This document shows, piece by piece, positions 34,801 to 44,481 of a stretch of DNA of 64,000 nucleotides; position 1 is the stretch's first letter; each line of letters opens with the position of its first letter. The notes below the pieces were generated by a model that made no database searches, was not told the origin of the DNA, and saw nothing but the letters and a program-made list of their open reading frames with translations. The translations under genes were made by a program, and so were the position numbers. The stretch is from contig NC_064037.1 in the NCBI RefSeq assembly GCF_932526225.1, positions 7,918,203 to 7,982,202 of the forward strand. The letters are read 5' to 3'. Origin of the DNA: Nematostella vectensis. Taxonomy: Eukaryota; Cnidaria; Anthozoa; Actiniaria; Edwardsiidae.

Positions 34801-36075
34801 GATGTTGCTATTCTAATTACTGTTGTTGTTGCTATTGTAATTATTGATGTTGCTGCTATTGTAAATATTGAGGTTGTTATTATTGTAATTTTTGATGTTG
34901 CTGCTACGTTATTAACAATATTGCTGCTATTGTTATTATTGATGTTGTTATGATATTGTAGTTAATAATGTAATTATTGATGTTGCTGCTATGTTATTAT
35001 TGTTTTTACTGATGTTGTTATGAATTTTTAGTTAATGATGCAATGATTGATAATGCTGCTATATGTTGTAATTATTTATGTTGCTTCTATGTGGTAATTA
35101 TTGATGTTGCTACTATTGTATTTGTCAATGTTGCTGCTATGTTATAATTGTTTATGTTGCTGCTATTGTAATTATTGATGTTTCTAATGTTGTAATTATT
35201 GATATTGCTGCTATTGTAATTATTGATGTTTCTGCTACTGTTATCATCTTTTTAGGGTTGGTGCTCCTAAAAAATGCTAATGACAATTATATTTATCTTA
35301 ATGATCAGATTAATGGTAAACCATTGGTATTATTGTATTCATATTAGACATCATTTGTCACATACCTTTTACAGGAAAGAGATTTGACAACACTTTTACA
35401 GCGACACTAACATCAGCACTGCCGACAATTTTGCCAACAACAGCGTTACCGACCTTGTCATCCGCCGAGCTACCAGCCGATCATGTGGCCGACAACGATA
35501 TAACTCGTGAGAACTCAACTAGCCACCGTGTAAGCACTATGTCACCAGAAGTACCAGGACGCATCTATGACGATACAAATAACGGAGATGAAATGATACG
35601 AGATAAAGACACAAGACCACGAGGTGATATTGATCACGGCCCACGTGGAGGGATCGACACAAGACCACAAGGAGATAACGATCAGAGCCCACGAGGAGAT
35701 ATCGACACAAGACCACGAGGAGATAACGATCACAGCTCACAAGGAGGTATCGACACAAGACCACAAGGAGATGACGATCAGAGCCCACGAGGAGGTATCG
35801 ACACAAGACCACAAGGAGATAACGATCAGAGCCCACGAGGAGGTACCGACACAAGACCACGAGGAGATAACGATCACAGCTCACAAGGAGGTATCGGCAC
35901 AAGACCACAAGGAGATAACGATCAGAGCCCACGAGGAGGTATCGACACAAGACCACGAGGAGATAACGATCACAGCTCACAAGGAGGTATCGGCACAAGA
36001 CCACGAGGAGATAACGATCACAGCTCACAAGGAGATATCGACACACGACGGCACATGACACAGCACGAGCAGTAG
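22802..36075 (+). CDS. Secreted protein with two unnamed Cys-containing modules and an RGD repeat tail
   Basis: Six exons with consistent phases: 22802-22991, 28838-29193, 31366-31465, 31775-32145, 32667-32775, 35375-36075 (1,827 nt, 608 residues). The N terminus MRSYNVVVCLVFLGNFIFSG is a signal peptide, followed by an acidic segment (ESGLSESELDKQLEDD). Module 1 (exons 2-3) has SCCTVTC, FILPMCGPPVV, VTIPSLELNKTYTY, GKLRFK and ends SKTC. Module 2 (exons 4-5) has CLKITC, FSLNKCDKPV, VKVPGLKLDW, IPIPQFAYSIG, GKLALT and ends AADC. These align as two copies of one domain I cannot name. Exon 6 adds a Thr/Pro/Leu spacer and about nine 16-residue DTRPRGDND-type repeats with six RGD triplets. It is probably an extracellular or matrix protein, and integrin binding is speculative. 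No transmembrane segment was seen. Confidence 0.75.
22953..28797 (+). repeat. 50-bp minisatellite of about 115 copies, each with a 5' splice-site sequence
   Basis: The unit is TATCCCCTGCCCTTTTATAC, then GGAGATCAACAGCACAAC, then GGTGAGCGCTAG (50 bp, some 49). The first unit is the last 39 nt of coding exon 1 plus its donor AACG|GTGAGC, so the array grew from the exon/intron junction. Variants (GCACT/GCGCT, CAAC/CATC, GATCA/GATCG, TATAC/TTTAC) are interspersed in patterns that show duplications of multi-unit blocks, for example 23,330-24,440 resembles 25,010-25,870. It occupies almost all of intron 1. Confidence 0.97.
29275..31355 (+). repeat. 29-bp minisatellite, about 71 copies, each with CACGTG next to GATA
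   Basis: The unit ACAAGGTGTCTCTTCACACG plus TGATAATTG (T/C and A/G variants) fills intron 2. Nearly every unit contains the E-box CACGTG overlapping TGATAA or TGATAG, a GATA-factor type site. 29 is not a multiple of three and no ORF runs through it. Confidence 0.97.
31483..31735. repeat. GAT/ATG microsatellite with a relic of exon 3
   Basis: Intron 3 is rich in GATGATAATGAT triplets. At about 31,609-31,660 the sequence CAATTACCGTGATGACTTCC followed by AAGACGTGC matches the end of exon 3 (GCGATTACCGCGATGCCTTCC AAGACATGC) with several changes, a decayed partial duplicate of that exon. Confidence 0.7.
32165..32310 (-). repeat. Dispersed repeat copy (family also at 61,175 and 62,620)
   Basis: On the minus strand, ATTCGTTTATGCTTTATAGT, then AGCACGTCTATTACGAACCG, then GTGGAC and GCACCCCCTGCACCCC, match the two plus-strand copies near the right end of the window. 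Non-coding and interspersed, probably a SINE- or MITE-like family. Confidence 0.7.
32860..35260 (+). repeat. 24-bp minisatellite, about 95-100 copies (spurious 725-codon ORF)
   Basis: The unit is GATGTTGCTGCTATTGTAATTATT, with variants such as GTTGTTGCT. Because 24 is divisible by three and the unit lacks stops in one frame, it creates a 725-residue open frame of (V)(A/V)AIVIID repeats. It lies between the donor after 32775 and the acceptor at 35374 of the secreted gene, so it is intron 5. I do not consider it a protein. Confidence 0.93.
35628..36045 (+). repeat. 48-bp coding minisatellite encoding RGD/QGD repeats
   Basis: About 8.7 units of 48 bp, each built from two related 24-bp halves (CGACACAAGACCACGAGGAG and CGATCACAGCTCACAAGGAG types), encode alternating DTRP(R/Q)GDN and D(Q/H)S(P/S)(R/Q)GGI octapeptides. 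Long antisense open frames (RYLLVVLC-type) are by-products of the repeat. Confidence 0.93.
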
Positions 36076-36202
36076 CGGATCTAGGGGGAGGGTTTAAGGG
36101 GTTTACCCCCCACCCCTTTGGGCTGCCAGAAAGCCATATGTAACTGAGCCACCACCCCCCCCCCCCCCTTTAGCGAAAAGCTAGATCCGCCCCTGACGAG
36201 GG
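36068..36202. mobile_element. Short foldback repeat next to the stop codon
   Basis: AGCGGATCTAGGGGGAGGG on the left and AGCTAGATCCGCCCCTGAC on the right are inverted, with a C-run between. A non-autonomous element inserted just 3' of the stop at 36075, likely inside the 3' UTR. Confidence 0.6.
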
Positions 36203-37964
36203 CTCAGAGCATATACCAAGCAGATAGAGGCCGCCGATAGAGGAATTCCGTTAAAACCAAAAGGACGAATGTCTGATAAGTTTAACGGCGTGCCCCTGGA
36301 TTACTCGAGTAGTGAAGTCAATCCACTGTGGCAAGCTACACTGGAAAGCGTGTAGTCACCTGTAGTAAATCATCTCCAAACTACTGGTTGTGTCACCCTC
36401 AATGTGTTCTCTTGATCAGTTCATGCCACTGACGCTAGCAGCTTATAGCTGAGAGGATAAAATAAGCTACTGGTGTGTCGCCCCAAATATCTTGGGAAAG
36501 TCTTCTCTTAACATGCTAAAGCCAGTGACCATTATTAGTGAAGCTATTAGGTGAGAGGATAAGACATAGCCTGCTTTGCAAGCACACAGGGCCGGGGAAG
36601 ATGAGCGATATACTCCATGCGCCTGGAGAGAAGAATGAAGCCTCACCCTAGCATGGCGCCTCATCTCCGTATTTTCTCTTTTTACCCAACCCTTTGGGCT
36701 TGCTACGTAGGCTAGATAAGACAAAGTACTGGTTTGTCGCACCCAATATACTCTCTTGATCAGCTCATGCCATTGCATTGACAGCTATAATTGAAGCTTA
36801 TAGCTTAGAGGATGAGACAAGGATTCATAGGGTTTTTTGTATAAACTTACTCGAGACTTTATGGGTGTGGCACTTTTAAAGTAACTAAATATTTTCTACA
36901 AAATGGTCTTGAAATGTGATTTAAACAATCTTAATCATTTTATTCTTAATTTAATAAGTAATGCAACCTCATTCCCAGGGTTTTCCTGTTACTTGGGCAT
37001 TTCACCGTGACTCAAATAACAATAAAGGGAGTGACCTGGGAACGAGGTTGTAAGTACTTTCGGACATGAAATCACACGTCCAAGAACATGCCGAGGCTCA
37101 GATAACAGCAATATTGTTTTGTTTCTGTGATACATTCTAAAATGTAGAATCAAATTCATTGGGTTATCCTTTTTTTAAACTGTAATTTTAAAACATTTTC
37201 AGGCTTTAAAAGAACCCCAGCCTAATTATACTAGATATATTTAGGCACTGCCTAAAGCGGAGCACCACACTTATTGTTCTTATCCATAATGGTGAACAAT
37301 TGTATCTGTGATAGATAGACAGCTTACTTCAAAATTATTGCATAGCGCAATTTACATCGAGTAAATTGAACACAAAAATTTTAAATAAATAAACAGATAA
37401 TACGATTTATGGAAATAGTGCGCTTTACAAAATATGATCGTATGACATATAGATTCTCTAAATTCAAAACAGTCTTCAGGCCATTGGACACAATGTTTGT
37501 AGCTTCCATAGTACATATTGTACAGTATCACCCAACCCAGGTTTGAGAAATCGCTTGGATTTCAAAAATACCAAAATGTTAGGTTTGAACATTCCTTGTC
37601 ATTTCAAAACTATTAAACAAGCTTCTGATAATGATGGGTTTGTTCCTTTTTGATCACCAAGCATGTTTGCTGAATGATGTATTGTTTTCGAAAAATTTAT
37701 AAATATAATTTATAGGCTACTTTTAATTATTTTTCAATGGACCAAGATTTTACTAAAGGTTATGGGGTCGAAATTATTTTTCGAATGTAGGTGTATAAAC
37801 CGCAAAGAGATTTCTCAACGTGGAAAAGTTTATAATAGATTGAATGTTTTGTCGTAAAAATGAATTTCGATAGAAGTTATAGCTGTCAAACACTATTGAA
37901 CTCGATCAATCTTATTGGGTTTCGAAATAAGATATTAAAAGCTTAAAATCAAGGTACCTGAATC
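36203..37964. other. Intergenic, with a thrice-repeated segment and a CAACCTC-TTCCCAGG foldback
   Basis: A segment containing CTCTTGATCAG(T/C)TCATGCCA, then GCTTATAGCT(G/T)AGAGGAT, recurs in diverged form around 36,385, 36,500 and 36,740. At 36,961-37,050, GCAACCTCATTCCCAGGG and CCTGGGAACGAGGTTGTA are inverted ends of a small MITE. 37,060-37,964 shows nothing I recognise. Confidence 0.6.
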
Positions 37965-38150
37965 TTTGTTGTTGTAAGTGCGAGTCTCCTTTATTCATCT
38001 AACCTAAGCCCATGACCTCACAGGACATCTTACAAATATGGGCAATCATACAACACCTCCCTTCAAGTTTATACTAGGGTGGTTCAACAGTAAACTTAAT
38101 AACAAACAAATAGTAACAAACGTGTTCTTTCACTTTCTAATCTACCTTCT

Positions 38151-38480
38151 CTAATAATAAACCATGTCTGGCCGCTGGTTCAATCTTACCAGTCTGCCTG
38201 ACTTACGAACTGGTGTAACGCCTGGATTGGGGGATGTAGCAACTGGATAAGGGGCTTGGACTTGGTGTTTCTGCGAAGGAACTGGATCTCCGCAATTGGC
38301 GGCTGGTAGTGGGTCATTGGCCAAGCTCTTGGTAGCCTCGTCGGTCTTCTCTCCTAGGTGGATGAGATGGCGTCTGTTTCGGCGGACACTGGAGCCTGCA
38401 TCTGTGAGAACCTGGCAGGACCTAGGATTGCTTAGCCTCTCTTGTACTTCTCCAAATCTTCCTTGGTCTCTGACGTACAC
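38151..38480 (-). pseudogene. Frameshifted C-terminal part of the Gypsy integrase
   Basis: In the neighbouring frame, from KVYVRDQG onward to RPDMVYY, this open frame looks like the C-terminal extension that normally follows the integrase core. It overlaps the end of the main polyprotein frame by about 50 bp, indicating a single-base indel around 38,490-38,510. Described as a break only. Confidence 0.8.
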
Positions 38481-41400
38481 TTTATCTCCTTCCTCCAGGG
38501 CAGGGAGTGATATAACCCGGTGCCCAAGTTGTAGCTTCTTGTGTAGGCCTCCCTGTATGCCTCTTCTTTAGCTTTCATCTTTTCTTTGTCAATGTCTGTG
38601 GGTTGCATTGCTTCTGGAGGCGCTGGAAGTCTGGTCCTGAGCTTCCGGTTTATCAGAATTTCACTAGGTGTCAAGCCATTCCTTAGAGGAGCTGATCGGT
38701 AGGCAAGTAAGCCGAGGTGTAGGTCTGCATTCTTTTTCAGGATGTTCTTGGCTGTTTGGACCGCTCGCTCAACCTCACCGTTAGCCTGGGGGTAATTTGG
38801 CAAAGAGGTTGCGTGGTTGAAACCCCATTCTCTGGCAAAGGCACTGAACTCATGGCTTGCATATTGGGGACTGTTGTCAGACATGATGACTTGAGGGATG
38901 CCGTGTGTAGCAAAGAGTTCCTGTAGGACTTTGATAACTGCAGACGATGATATGCTTCGGAGCTCTTTCACTTCAAACCACCGGCTTGTATAGTCGACTA
39001 CAATTATGTAGGTCTTCCGGTCTAGCTCGAACAGGTCAGTGCCTAGACGAGTCCATGGTTTCTCAGGAAATGACAGTGCCATTAGGGGCTCTCTCGTCTC
39101 AGGACGCAGCTTGGCGCAGATATGGCACTTATTCACCATAGCTTCAATCTGTTTTGTTATGAGTGGCCACCACACTGAGTAGCTGGCACGACCTTGACAC
39201 TTTGTGACCCCCAGGTGGCCTTCATGAATCGCATCTAGCATCTGTAACTGAAGGGACATCGGAATGACTATTCGGTCATTAAACATCGGAAGCCCATTGG
39301 TAACCGTCATGTGTTGTTTTTTCTCCCAATACGGCGTGAGGAGTGGTTTTGATGGCATTATCAGTGGCCATCCGTCTTGACAATAGCTCTTTACTTGCTT
39401 GCATATTGCATCACTATCTTGAGCTGCCTTGATTTCTTCCAACCGCTGCTCTGTCGCGGGCATTGACTTTAAGACAGACCCACTTTGCTCCTCAACTTCA
39501 GCTACAAGCTTTAGATCCTCCAGTGTTAGCTTGCTTGTCGGGGCACGTGACAGGGCGTCCGCTCTGTTCTGGTGGACCCCCTGGACATACTTCACGTCTG
39601 GTGCATATCTTGCCATCCTCAATCGAAACCTGAGGATTCTTGGCGGGAGCTTTGTTAGATCGGTGCTTGCGAGTAAGGGTACTAGCGGGCGGTGATCTGT
39701 TTCTAGAGAGAATGTTGTCCCCAGGATGTAATCGGAGAACTTGTCACAACCCCATGTGGCTGCTAGTGCTTCCTTTTCGATTACGGCGTACCGCTTCTCT
39801 GCATCTGTGAGTGAACGGGAAGCGTAAGCTATAGGGCGGCGGTTGCCAAGGTCATCAATCTGCATAAGGACCGCTCCAAGGCCATCTTGACATGCGTCTG
39901 CGGCGACAATGCTTCTCTTTCCAGGGTCATAGTGTTCTAGGACTTCAGTAGATGTCAGCTTCTTCTTGATCTCTTGGAAAGCCCGTTCTTGTGGCTGATC
40001 CCAAAGCCATTGTTGCTCCTTTCTTAGCAGCTGGCGCAGGGGCTCGTTGATCTTGGCAAGGTCTGGAAGGAACTTGGCAAGTTGATTGACCATGCCGTTG
40101 AAGCGCTGTAGCTCTTTAACTGTGTTGGGCCTTGGGAAGTCTTGGATAGCTTTGTTCTTCTCCGGGTCAGTTTCAACCTCTTTCTCGGATATTATGTGTC
40201 CCAGATATTTAATCTTTTGCTTCGAAAATTCGCATTTGTCGTTCAACGTGATTCCTGCCTTGAGAGGACGCTCGAGGACTAGACGTACACGTTCGTCGTG
40301 AACCTCTTGCGTGGGTCCATGGATCAAGATATCGTCCATGTGACATACGATGCCTTCTAAACCTTCCAGTGTCATAGACATGGTACGTTGAAAGACTTCG
40401 GGTGCGGAGCTTATCCCGAATGGGAGTCGATTGAAGCAGAACCGACCATAGGGTGTCACAAAGGTGGCGAGGAGCTTACATTCGTCGTCGAGTGGAATCT
40501 GCCAGAAGCCAGAGTTGGCGTCAAGCTTCGAGAAGATCTGGCGGTCTTTCAGCTTTGGGAGATTTTCATCTACACTTGCCATTGGGTGGAACTCCCTCTT
40601 CACGGCCCTGTTAAGTGAGGTGAGGTCCACACAGATCCTGACGTCTTCATTCCTCTTGGGGGCATTGACAATCCCGGAGCACCAGTCAGTAGGGGTGGTT
40701 ACAGGTGATATGACCCCCTGGGCGACCATTCCCTCTAGCTTCTGTTTTACCTTGGGTAACAGTGGATGCGGTATACGACGTGGAGTGTACAGACAGACTG
40801 GTACTGCGTCTTCTTTCAGCGGTATCTTGTAGGGCTCTTTCATCATGCCAAGGCCCTTAAAGAGCTTGGGGAATTCTTCCCTAAAGTTCGGCAACTTTTC
40901 CATGTTATTTACTTTGGGTGCCGGAACGAGTAGTCGAAGTGCCTGGATAGCGGACTTGGACAAGAGGTTATTCCTCTGGTTACTCATGACGTAGACATTC
41001 TCGTGGTGCGCCTTATCGCCGGCTTGAAATGTTGCGTTCGTGATCTGCCCTTTCATGAGGTGAGACAGTTTTACTCCACCGGGACCTCGGAACTCAGTCT
41101 TGACTTCCTCGAGCTGCATGCCTTTGATCCAAGGTGTTTGGTCGCTGACAACTGTTACCTTGGACCCGCTGTCCAGCTTGAAGTCGCATGCATTCTCATC
41201 GACAAGTAATTCCACTGACCAGAAGTTCTCGCTAATAGAGTTTACTTCGCCCATCATGTAGAAGGTGTCCAAGTTGCTGTCATCATGGCCATCCACTTCA
41301 TGGACTTGTTTAGCTGATTGGCACACTGTTGCGAAATGACCAATCTTCTGGCAGTTGTGACACTGGATATTTTTGGCGGGGCAGTCTTTTCGAAGGCGAA

Positions 41401-42010
41401 CTGCCTGTCTTCCACACCAGCGGCAACGCGGGGTCTGCTGCTGGTTTTCTGGCGGTTGTGTGGATTTGCCGAAGGCTGAAGAGCCAGAACCTGTCTGTTG
41501 ATCACTGCCTTTGTTGCCTGGGCCTCTGGGAGCACCTCTTTTCTTTGCACGGTTGTTGCGACCTCTGTTGTGGTGGATATGTTCCGGTTCTGGTTTCCCA
41601 CTTATCACTTGCTTGTTAGATCTTGAAATCTCTGCAGCCCTTAAACTTACTACTACCCTAGCAAGGTCTGGAACAGGTCTCTCTCGCAGTAGCCGCTCCC
41701 TTCCGCTTTCATCTGAGGTGCCGATAACGATGCGGTCCCGGATCAAGGAGTCCTTCAGGGCCCCAAACTCACATGGCTCGGCCTGCTGTCGCAGACGGAC
41801 AATGAACTCATCGACGGTCTCGCCGGTTTTTTGAGCAACTGAGTCAAAAACGAACCGCTCATAACGGACATTCCTCTGGAGTATAAAATGCTTTCTAAGC
41901 TCTTGAATGATTTTGTCTGGGTCTTTCTTGTCCTCGGTGGAGAGGCCTGGTAAGGAGTTCATGATGTTCTTTAAATCCGACCCCATCACTGTACACAGCG
42001 TAGCAGCCAC
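38432..42010 (-). CDS. Gypsy gag-pol polyprotein: gag, protease, reverse transcriptase, RNase H, integrase
   Basis: A 1,192-codon open frame. In order: gag remnant; two zinc knuckles near residues 195-230 (CRWCG..., CHNCQKIGHFATVC); aspartic protease active site LDSGS near 280; RT with FSKLDANSGFWQIP, LPFGISSAP and the catalytic HMDD near 430-620; RNase H with AADACQDGLGAVL near 735; integrase HHCC (HLGVTKC ... CHIC) near 940 and the DDE core (GTDLFEL, SDNSPQYAS, NGEVE) near 985-1090. The reading frame is open further upstream until the TGA at 42095-42097, so the true gag start lies before that stop. The frame is lost near 38,500, where its last 20 or so residues no longer match integrase. 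Confidence 0.96.
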   Translation of the reverse strand: MAATLCTVMGSDLKNIMNSLPGLSTEDKKDPDKIIQELRKHFILQRNVRYERFVFDSVAQKTGETVDEFIVRLRQQAEPCEFGALKDSLIRDRIVIGTSDESGRERLLRERPVPDLARVVVSLRAAEISRSNKQVISGKPEPEHIHHNRGRNNRAKKRGAPRGPGNKGSDQQTGSGSSAFGKSTQPPENQQQTPRCRWCGRQAVRLRKDCPAKNIQCHNCQKIGHFATVCQSAKQVHEVDGHDDSNLDTFYMMGEVNSISENFWSVELLVDENACDFKLDSGSKVTVVSDQTPWIKGMQLEEVKTEFRGPGGVKLSHLMKGQITNATFQAGDKAHHENVYVMSNQRNNLLSKSAIQALRLLVPAPKVNNMEKLPNFREEFPKLFKGLGMMKEPYKIPLKEDAVPVCLYTPRRIPHPLLPKVKQKLEGMVAQGVISPVTTPTDWCSGIVNAPKRNEDVRICVDLTSLNRAVKREFHPMASVDENLPKLKDRQIFSKLDANSGFWQIPLDDECKLLATFVTPYGRFCFNRLPFGISSAPEVFQRTMSMTLEGLEGIVCHMDDILIHGPTQEVHDERVRLVLERPLKAGITLNDKCEFSKQKIKYLGHIISEKEVETDPEKNKAIQDFPRPNTVKELQRFNGMVNQLAKFLPDLAKINEPLRQLLRKEQQWLWDQPQERAFQEIKKKLTSTEVLEHYDPGKRSIVAADACQDGLGAVLMQIDDLGNRRPIAYASRSLTDAEKRYAVIEKEALAATWGCDKFSDYILGTTFSLETDHRPLVPLLASTDLTKLPPRILRFRLRMARYAPDVKYVQGVHQNRADALSRAPTSKLTLEDLKLVAEVEEQSGSVLKSMPATEQRLEEIKAAQDSDAICKQVKSYCQDGWPLIMPSKPLLTPYWEKKQHMTVTNGLPMFNDRIVIPMSLQLQMLDAIHEGHLGVTKCQGRASYSVWWPLITKQIEAMVNKCHICAKLRPETREPLMALSFPEKPWTRLGTDLFELDRKTYIIVVDYTSRWFEVKELRSISSSAVIKVLQELFATHGIPQVIMSDNSPQYASHEFSAFAREWGFNHATSLPNYPQANGEVERAVQTAKNILKKNADLHLGLLAYRSAPLRNGLTPSEILINRKLRTRLPAPPEAMQPTDIDKEKMKAKEEAYREAYTRSYNLGTGLYHSLPWRKEIKCTSETKEDLEKYKRG

Positions 42011-43440
42011 TATCTCTTTCCCTGTTTCTGTAGATAATTTTGATTTAAGGTCGGTCGCTATGATGTAGTAGTCCCACGAGTTCTCGAAGTCTTTTCAGTT
42101 TTCCACTACATCCCCCCTAGTACACATAGGCTGAGGGGCAGGTATCTAATAAGTAGCCATAATGTGTAAATAAACGCAGTGCACAATGTGTTAAGCTTAA
42201 CAATAATTGCGTGAAAAGTTGTGATACTGCAAAAGTGCGGACAGAAATTCACAAATTTATCGAAAAACACTAAAAAATACGTTTCAGCTGCCGCGGGAAT
42301 CCTGTGGTTCGACCCAGTCCGCGCGCGATCGTTGTATCGCTCTGTCAAAATGTCCACGACGTTTTACTAACGTTTTCCAAAGTTCGTAAACCTGTAAGTC
42401 TAGCACTAACAACTCTACTCTACACTAAATTATGGAACAAACACAGTTCATGAGAAGGATAATAAACAAGTAAGTTATGAGTTCTTTGTTAGTTTACTTG
42501 TGTGGCAAAAACGTAGCGCTTGTGTCTTTCCAAACGGCTCGCTTTTCTTGCTTGTACTTGAATGAAGACGACGGTTGCCTTGGTCGCTCGTCTTTCTGTC
42601 TCCAAATCGGCGAATTTTGTCCTCTTTTTTCACTGTCCCTTCGTCCTGACTTCGTACAGCTGTTCCTCTTCGCGGATGTACTGTAAGGTCTTGGGATGTG
42701 TTTGAGAATGATTTTGGCGTGTATTTATGGCGTTTTACGGCTCAGAAACTCACTCACTGCCACCATGTTGTAAGTGCGAGTCTCCTTTATTCATCTAACC
42801 TAAGCCCATGACGTCACAGGACATCTTACAAATATGGGCAGTCATACAACATTTGTCGAAAGTAACTTATAATTAAACTCATCGTCTGATAAGTTTGGGG
42901 TCAGGTACTGGATTGCGACGGCCCACGAGCCGCGCTCTCCCAGGGAACCATGGCAACTAAGCCACAATCCCCCGCCCACCCAGGGAGTACCCGTCACACT
43001 GATTACTCAGTGGAAAATATATATATAGTATATATATATATATATACCTACCTAAAAAGAAGAGGAGGGAGGGCGGGGCAAAACAAACTCATCTGAATCT
43101 CTGCAAGTCGAGCACGCTACAAAAACATGCGATAGGGGGCGCCTACAGCGAGCTCAGGGGCAAGCACTAGAACCCGGGCTCGCGCGGTCAGACTAGATTT
43201 TAACCTCGTCTAAATTGCATTTAGACACATTTAAACTCATCGTCTGATAAGTTTGGGGTCAGGTACTGGATTGCGACGGCCCACGAGCCGCGCTCTCCCA
43301 GGGAACCATGGCAACTAGGCCACATACCCCCGCCAAAAAGGTGCTTGAAAAGGAGGGAGAGTGGCATGGGCCATGGGACCTCCAGACCCCAAACGAAACA
43401 AGCACCACATACACGCCAGTGAACATGGGAGACTGATTTA

Positions 43441-44481
43441 TTAGACTAGTTTACTGGAAGCCCCCGCTAGAACGTCGACTGGCGTGCGGATATAGGAGCG
43501 ATACGCGCCGCTGGTCCAGCGACCGAGAGTCTGTATCAAGTGGTCTGGTAGGCCATTGCGGACCGCCACCGTGGCGGCTCCTATGCGGAAGCTATGGCTA
43601 GAATAGTTACCGGGAACGCCTTCGAGCTGGAGAATTTCTCGGAGCCAACTAGTAAGCTTTTGACGGGATAAGGGCTGACCTGATTCCATTACGAACAACG
43701 GGCCGGGCGGGCCACCTCTGCGGGTGAGGTACCCTAGCACCGCCTCCACGGCGCGTACAGGGGGCTTGGCTCTACAGATGAAGACGTGTGTTCCCTTTCT
43801 AAACGGGTCAGTTTTGGACGCCTTCACGTGAATGCGCAGCATGGTTGGATTAGACATAGAGTCAACGGAGATGTCCGGGACATTTAAATGGAGATCTGGC
43901 GAAAAAATGCTACTACTGTTGACCATGAACTCTGATGCGCGTAAGAAACCGGAGTAGGCCAGGCAGCATGCGGCCCAGAACATAGCATGGTCAAACAGCG
44001 TTAAATCCAGATGCTTATGAATCATTGACATGACCTCGGTGGTGACGGGAAGGCGCGAAGAGGGTGGTGTGCCTAGCGTGCGCTTTATGCCACGTAGAAC
44101 CCTTTGCAATCGCAGGCGACTGGCAAGCGGGTCAGGGAACCCTTGCTCGATGTGTAGGGCACGTACGCTAGACATGTAGACATTAATGGATGAAGATTGC
44201 AGAGAACTGGACAGGTAAGTAGCGAACAAACAAAGCGTCCATTTGTTCGCGGGGCACTGGGAACCCGACGACGGGTGAAGTTTACCGATCTGAGAGCAGA
44301 ACTCGATGAATCTTTTTTGGCCCGAAGCGTAAGACCTCCGTGTAGACTGGGCTAAGCCTTGTAGTAGCAGCTCCCGGCATCTGGCTTCGAGGTTGGCTGT
44401 GTTAGCTCCACCAGGACCGCCTGGGGTATTGAGGTAGGTGACGGGGCAGCCCAAGGCGCGAGTGTGACGAAGGCCTGCCAA
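43441..44481 (-). CDS. Tyrosine recombinase of the DIRS-order element
   Basis: 346 codons. The N-terminal SAM-like region has RRSYASGQKRFIEFC. The catalytic core shows the first Arg in GFLRASEF, the HSFRIG motif (H-x-x-R) and the terminal Tyr in GAYRSYIRTP, so the R-H-R-Y set appears complete. This enzyme replaces the DDE integrase in DIRS/Ngaro elements, inserting a circular cDNA without target duplication. The ORF overlaps the RT ORF by about 130 bp in another frame, the usual DIRS overlap. Confidence 0.93.
   Translation of the reverse strand: MAGLRHTRALGCPVTYLNTPGGPGGANTANLEARCRELLLQGLAQSTRRSYASGQKRFIEFCSQIGKLHPSSGSQCPANKWTLCLFATYLSSSLQSSSINVYMSSVRALHIEQGFPDPLASRLRLQRVLRGIKRTLGTPPSSRLPVTTEVMSMIHKHLDLTLFDHAMFWAACCLAYSGFLRASEFMVNSSSIFSPDLHLNVPDISVDSMSNPTMLRIHVKASKTDPFRKGTHVFICRAKPPVRAVEAVLGYLTRRGGPPGPLFVMESGQPLSRQKLTSWLREILQLEGVPGNYSSHSFRIGAATVAVRNGLPDHLIQTLGRWTSGAYRSYIRTPVDVLAGASSKLV

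Larger units (their letters stand above)
37970..42851 (-). mobile_element. Gypsy (Ty3-type) LTR retrotransposon, minus orientation, nearly complete
   Basis: Two 86-bp LTRs (37970-38055 and 42766-42851) begin TGTTGTAAG, end ACAACA and differ at two positions. A 5-bp duplication TTTGT flanks the element (37965-37969 and 42852-42856). In the element's orientation the 5' LTR is followed by TGGTGGCAGTGAGTGAGT, a primer-binding-site position starting with TGG, and the 3' LTR is preceded by the polypurine tract GAAGGGAGGTG. The interior codes a gag-pol polyprotein. Two breaks are visible: an in-frame TGA at 42095-42097 in the gag N-terminal region and a frameshift near 38,500 before the integrase C terminus. 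No envelope gene was seen. Confidence 0.97.

Noticed and set aside
32776..34953. 725-residue open frame of AIVIID repeats as a real protein
   Set aside because: It is produced by a 24-bp minisatellite, begins inside splice-defined intron 5 and has no non-repeat domain.
35537..36061. Antisense 174-residue frame with RYLLVVLC repeats
   Set aside because: Shadow of the 48-bp coding repeat. The sense frame joins properly to upstream exons.
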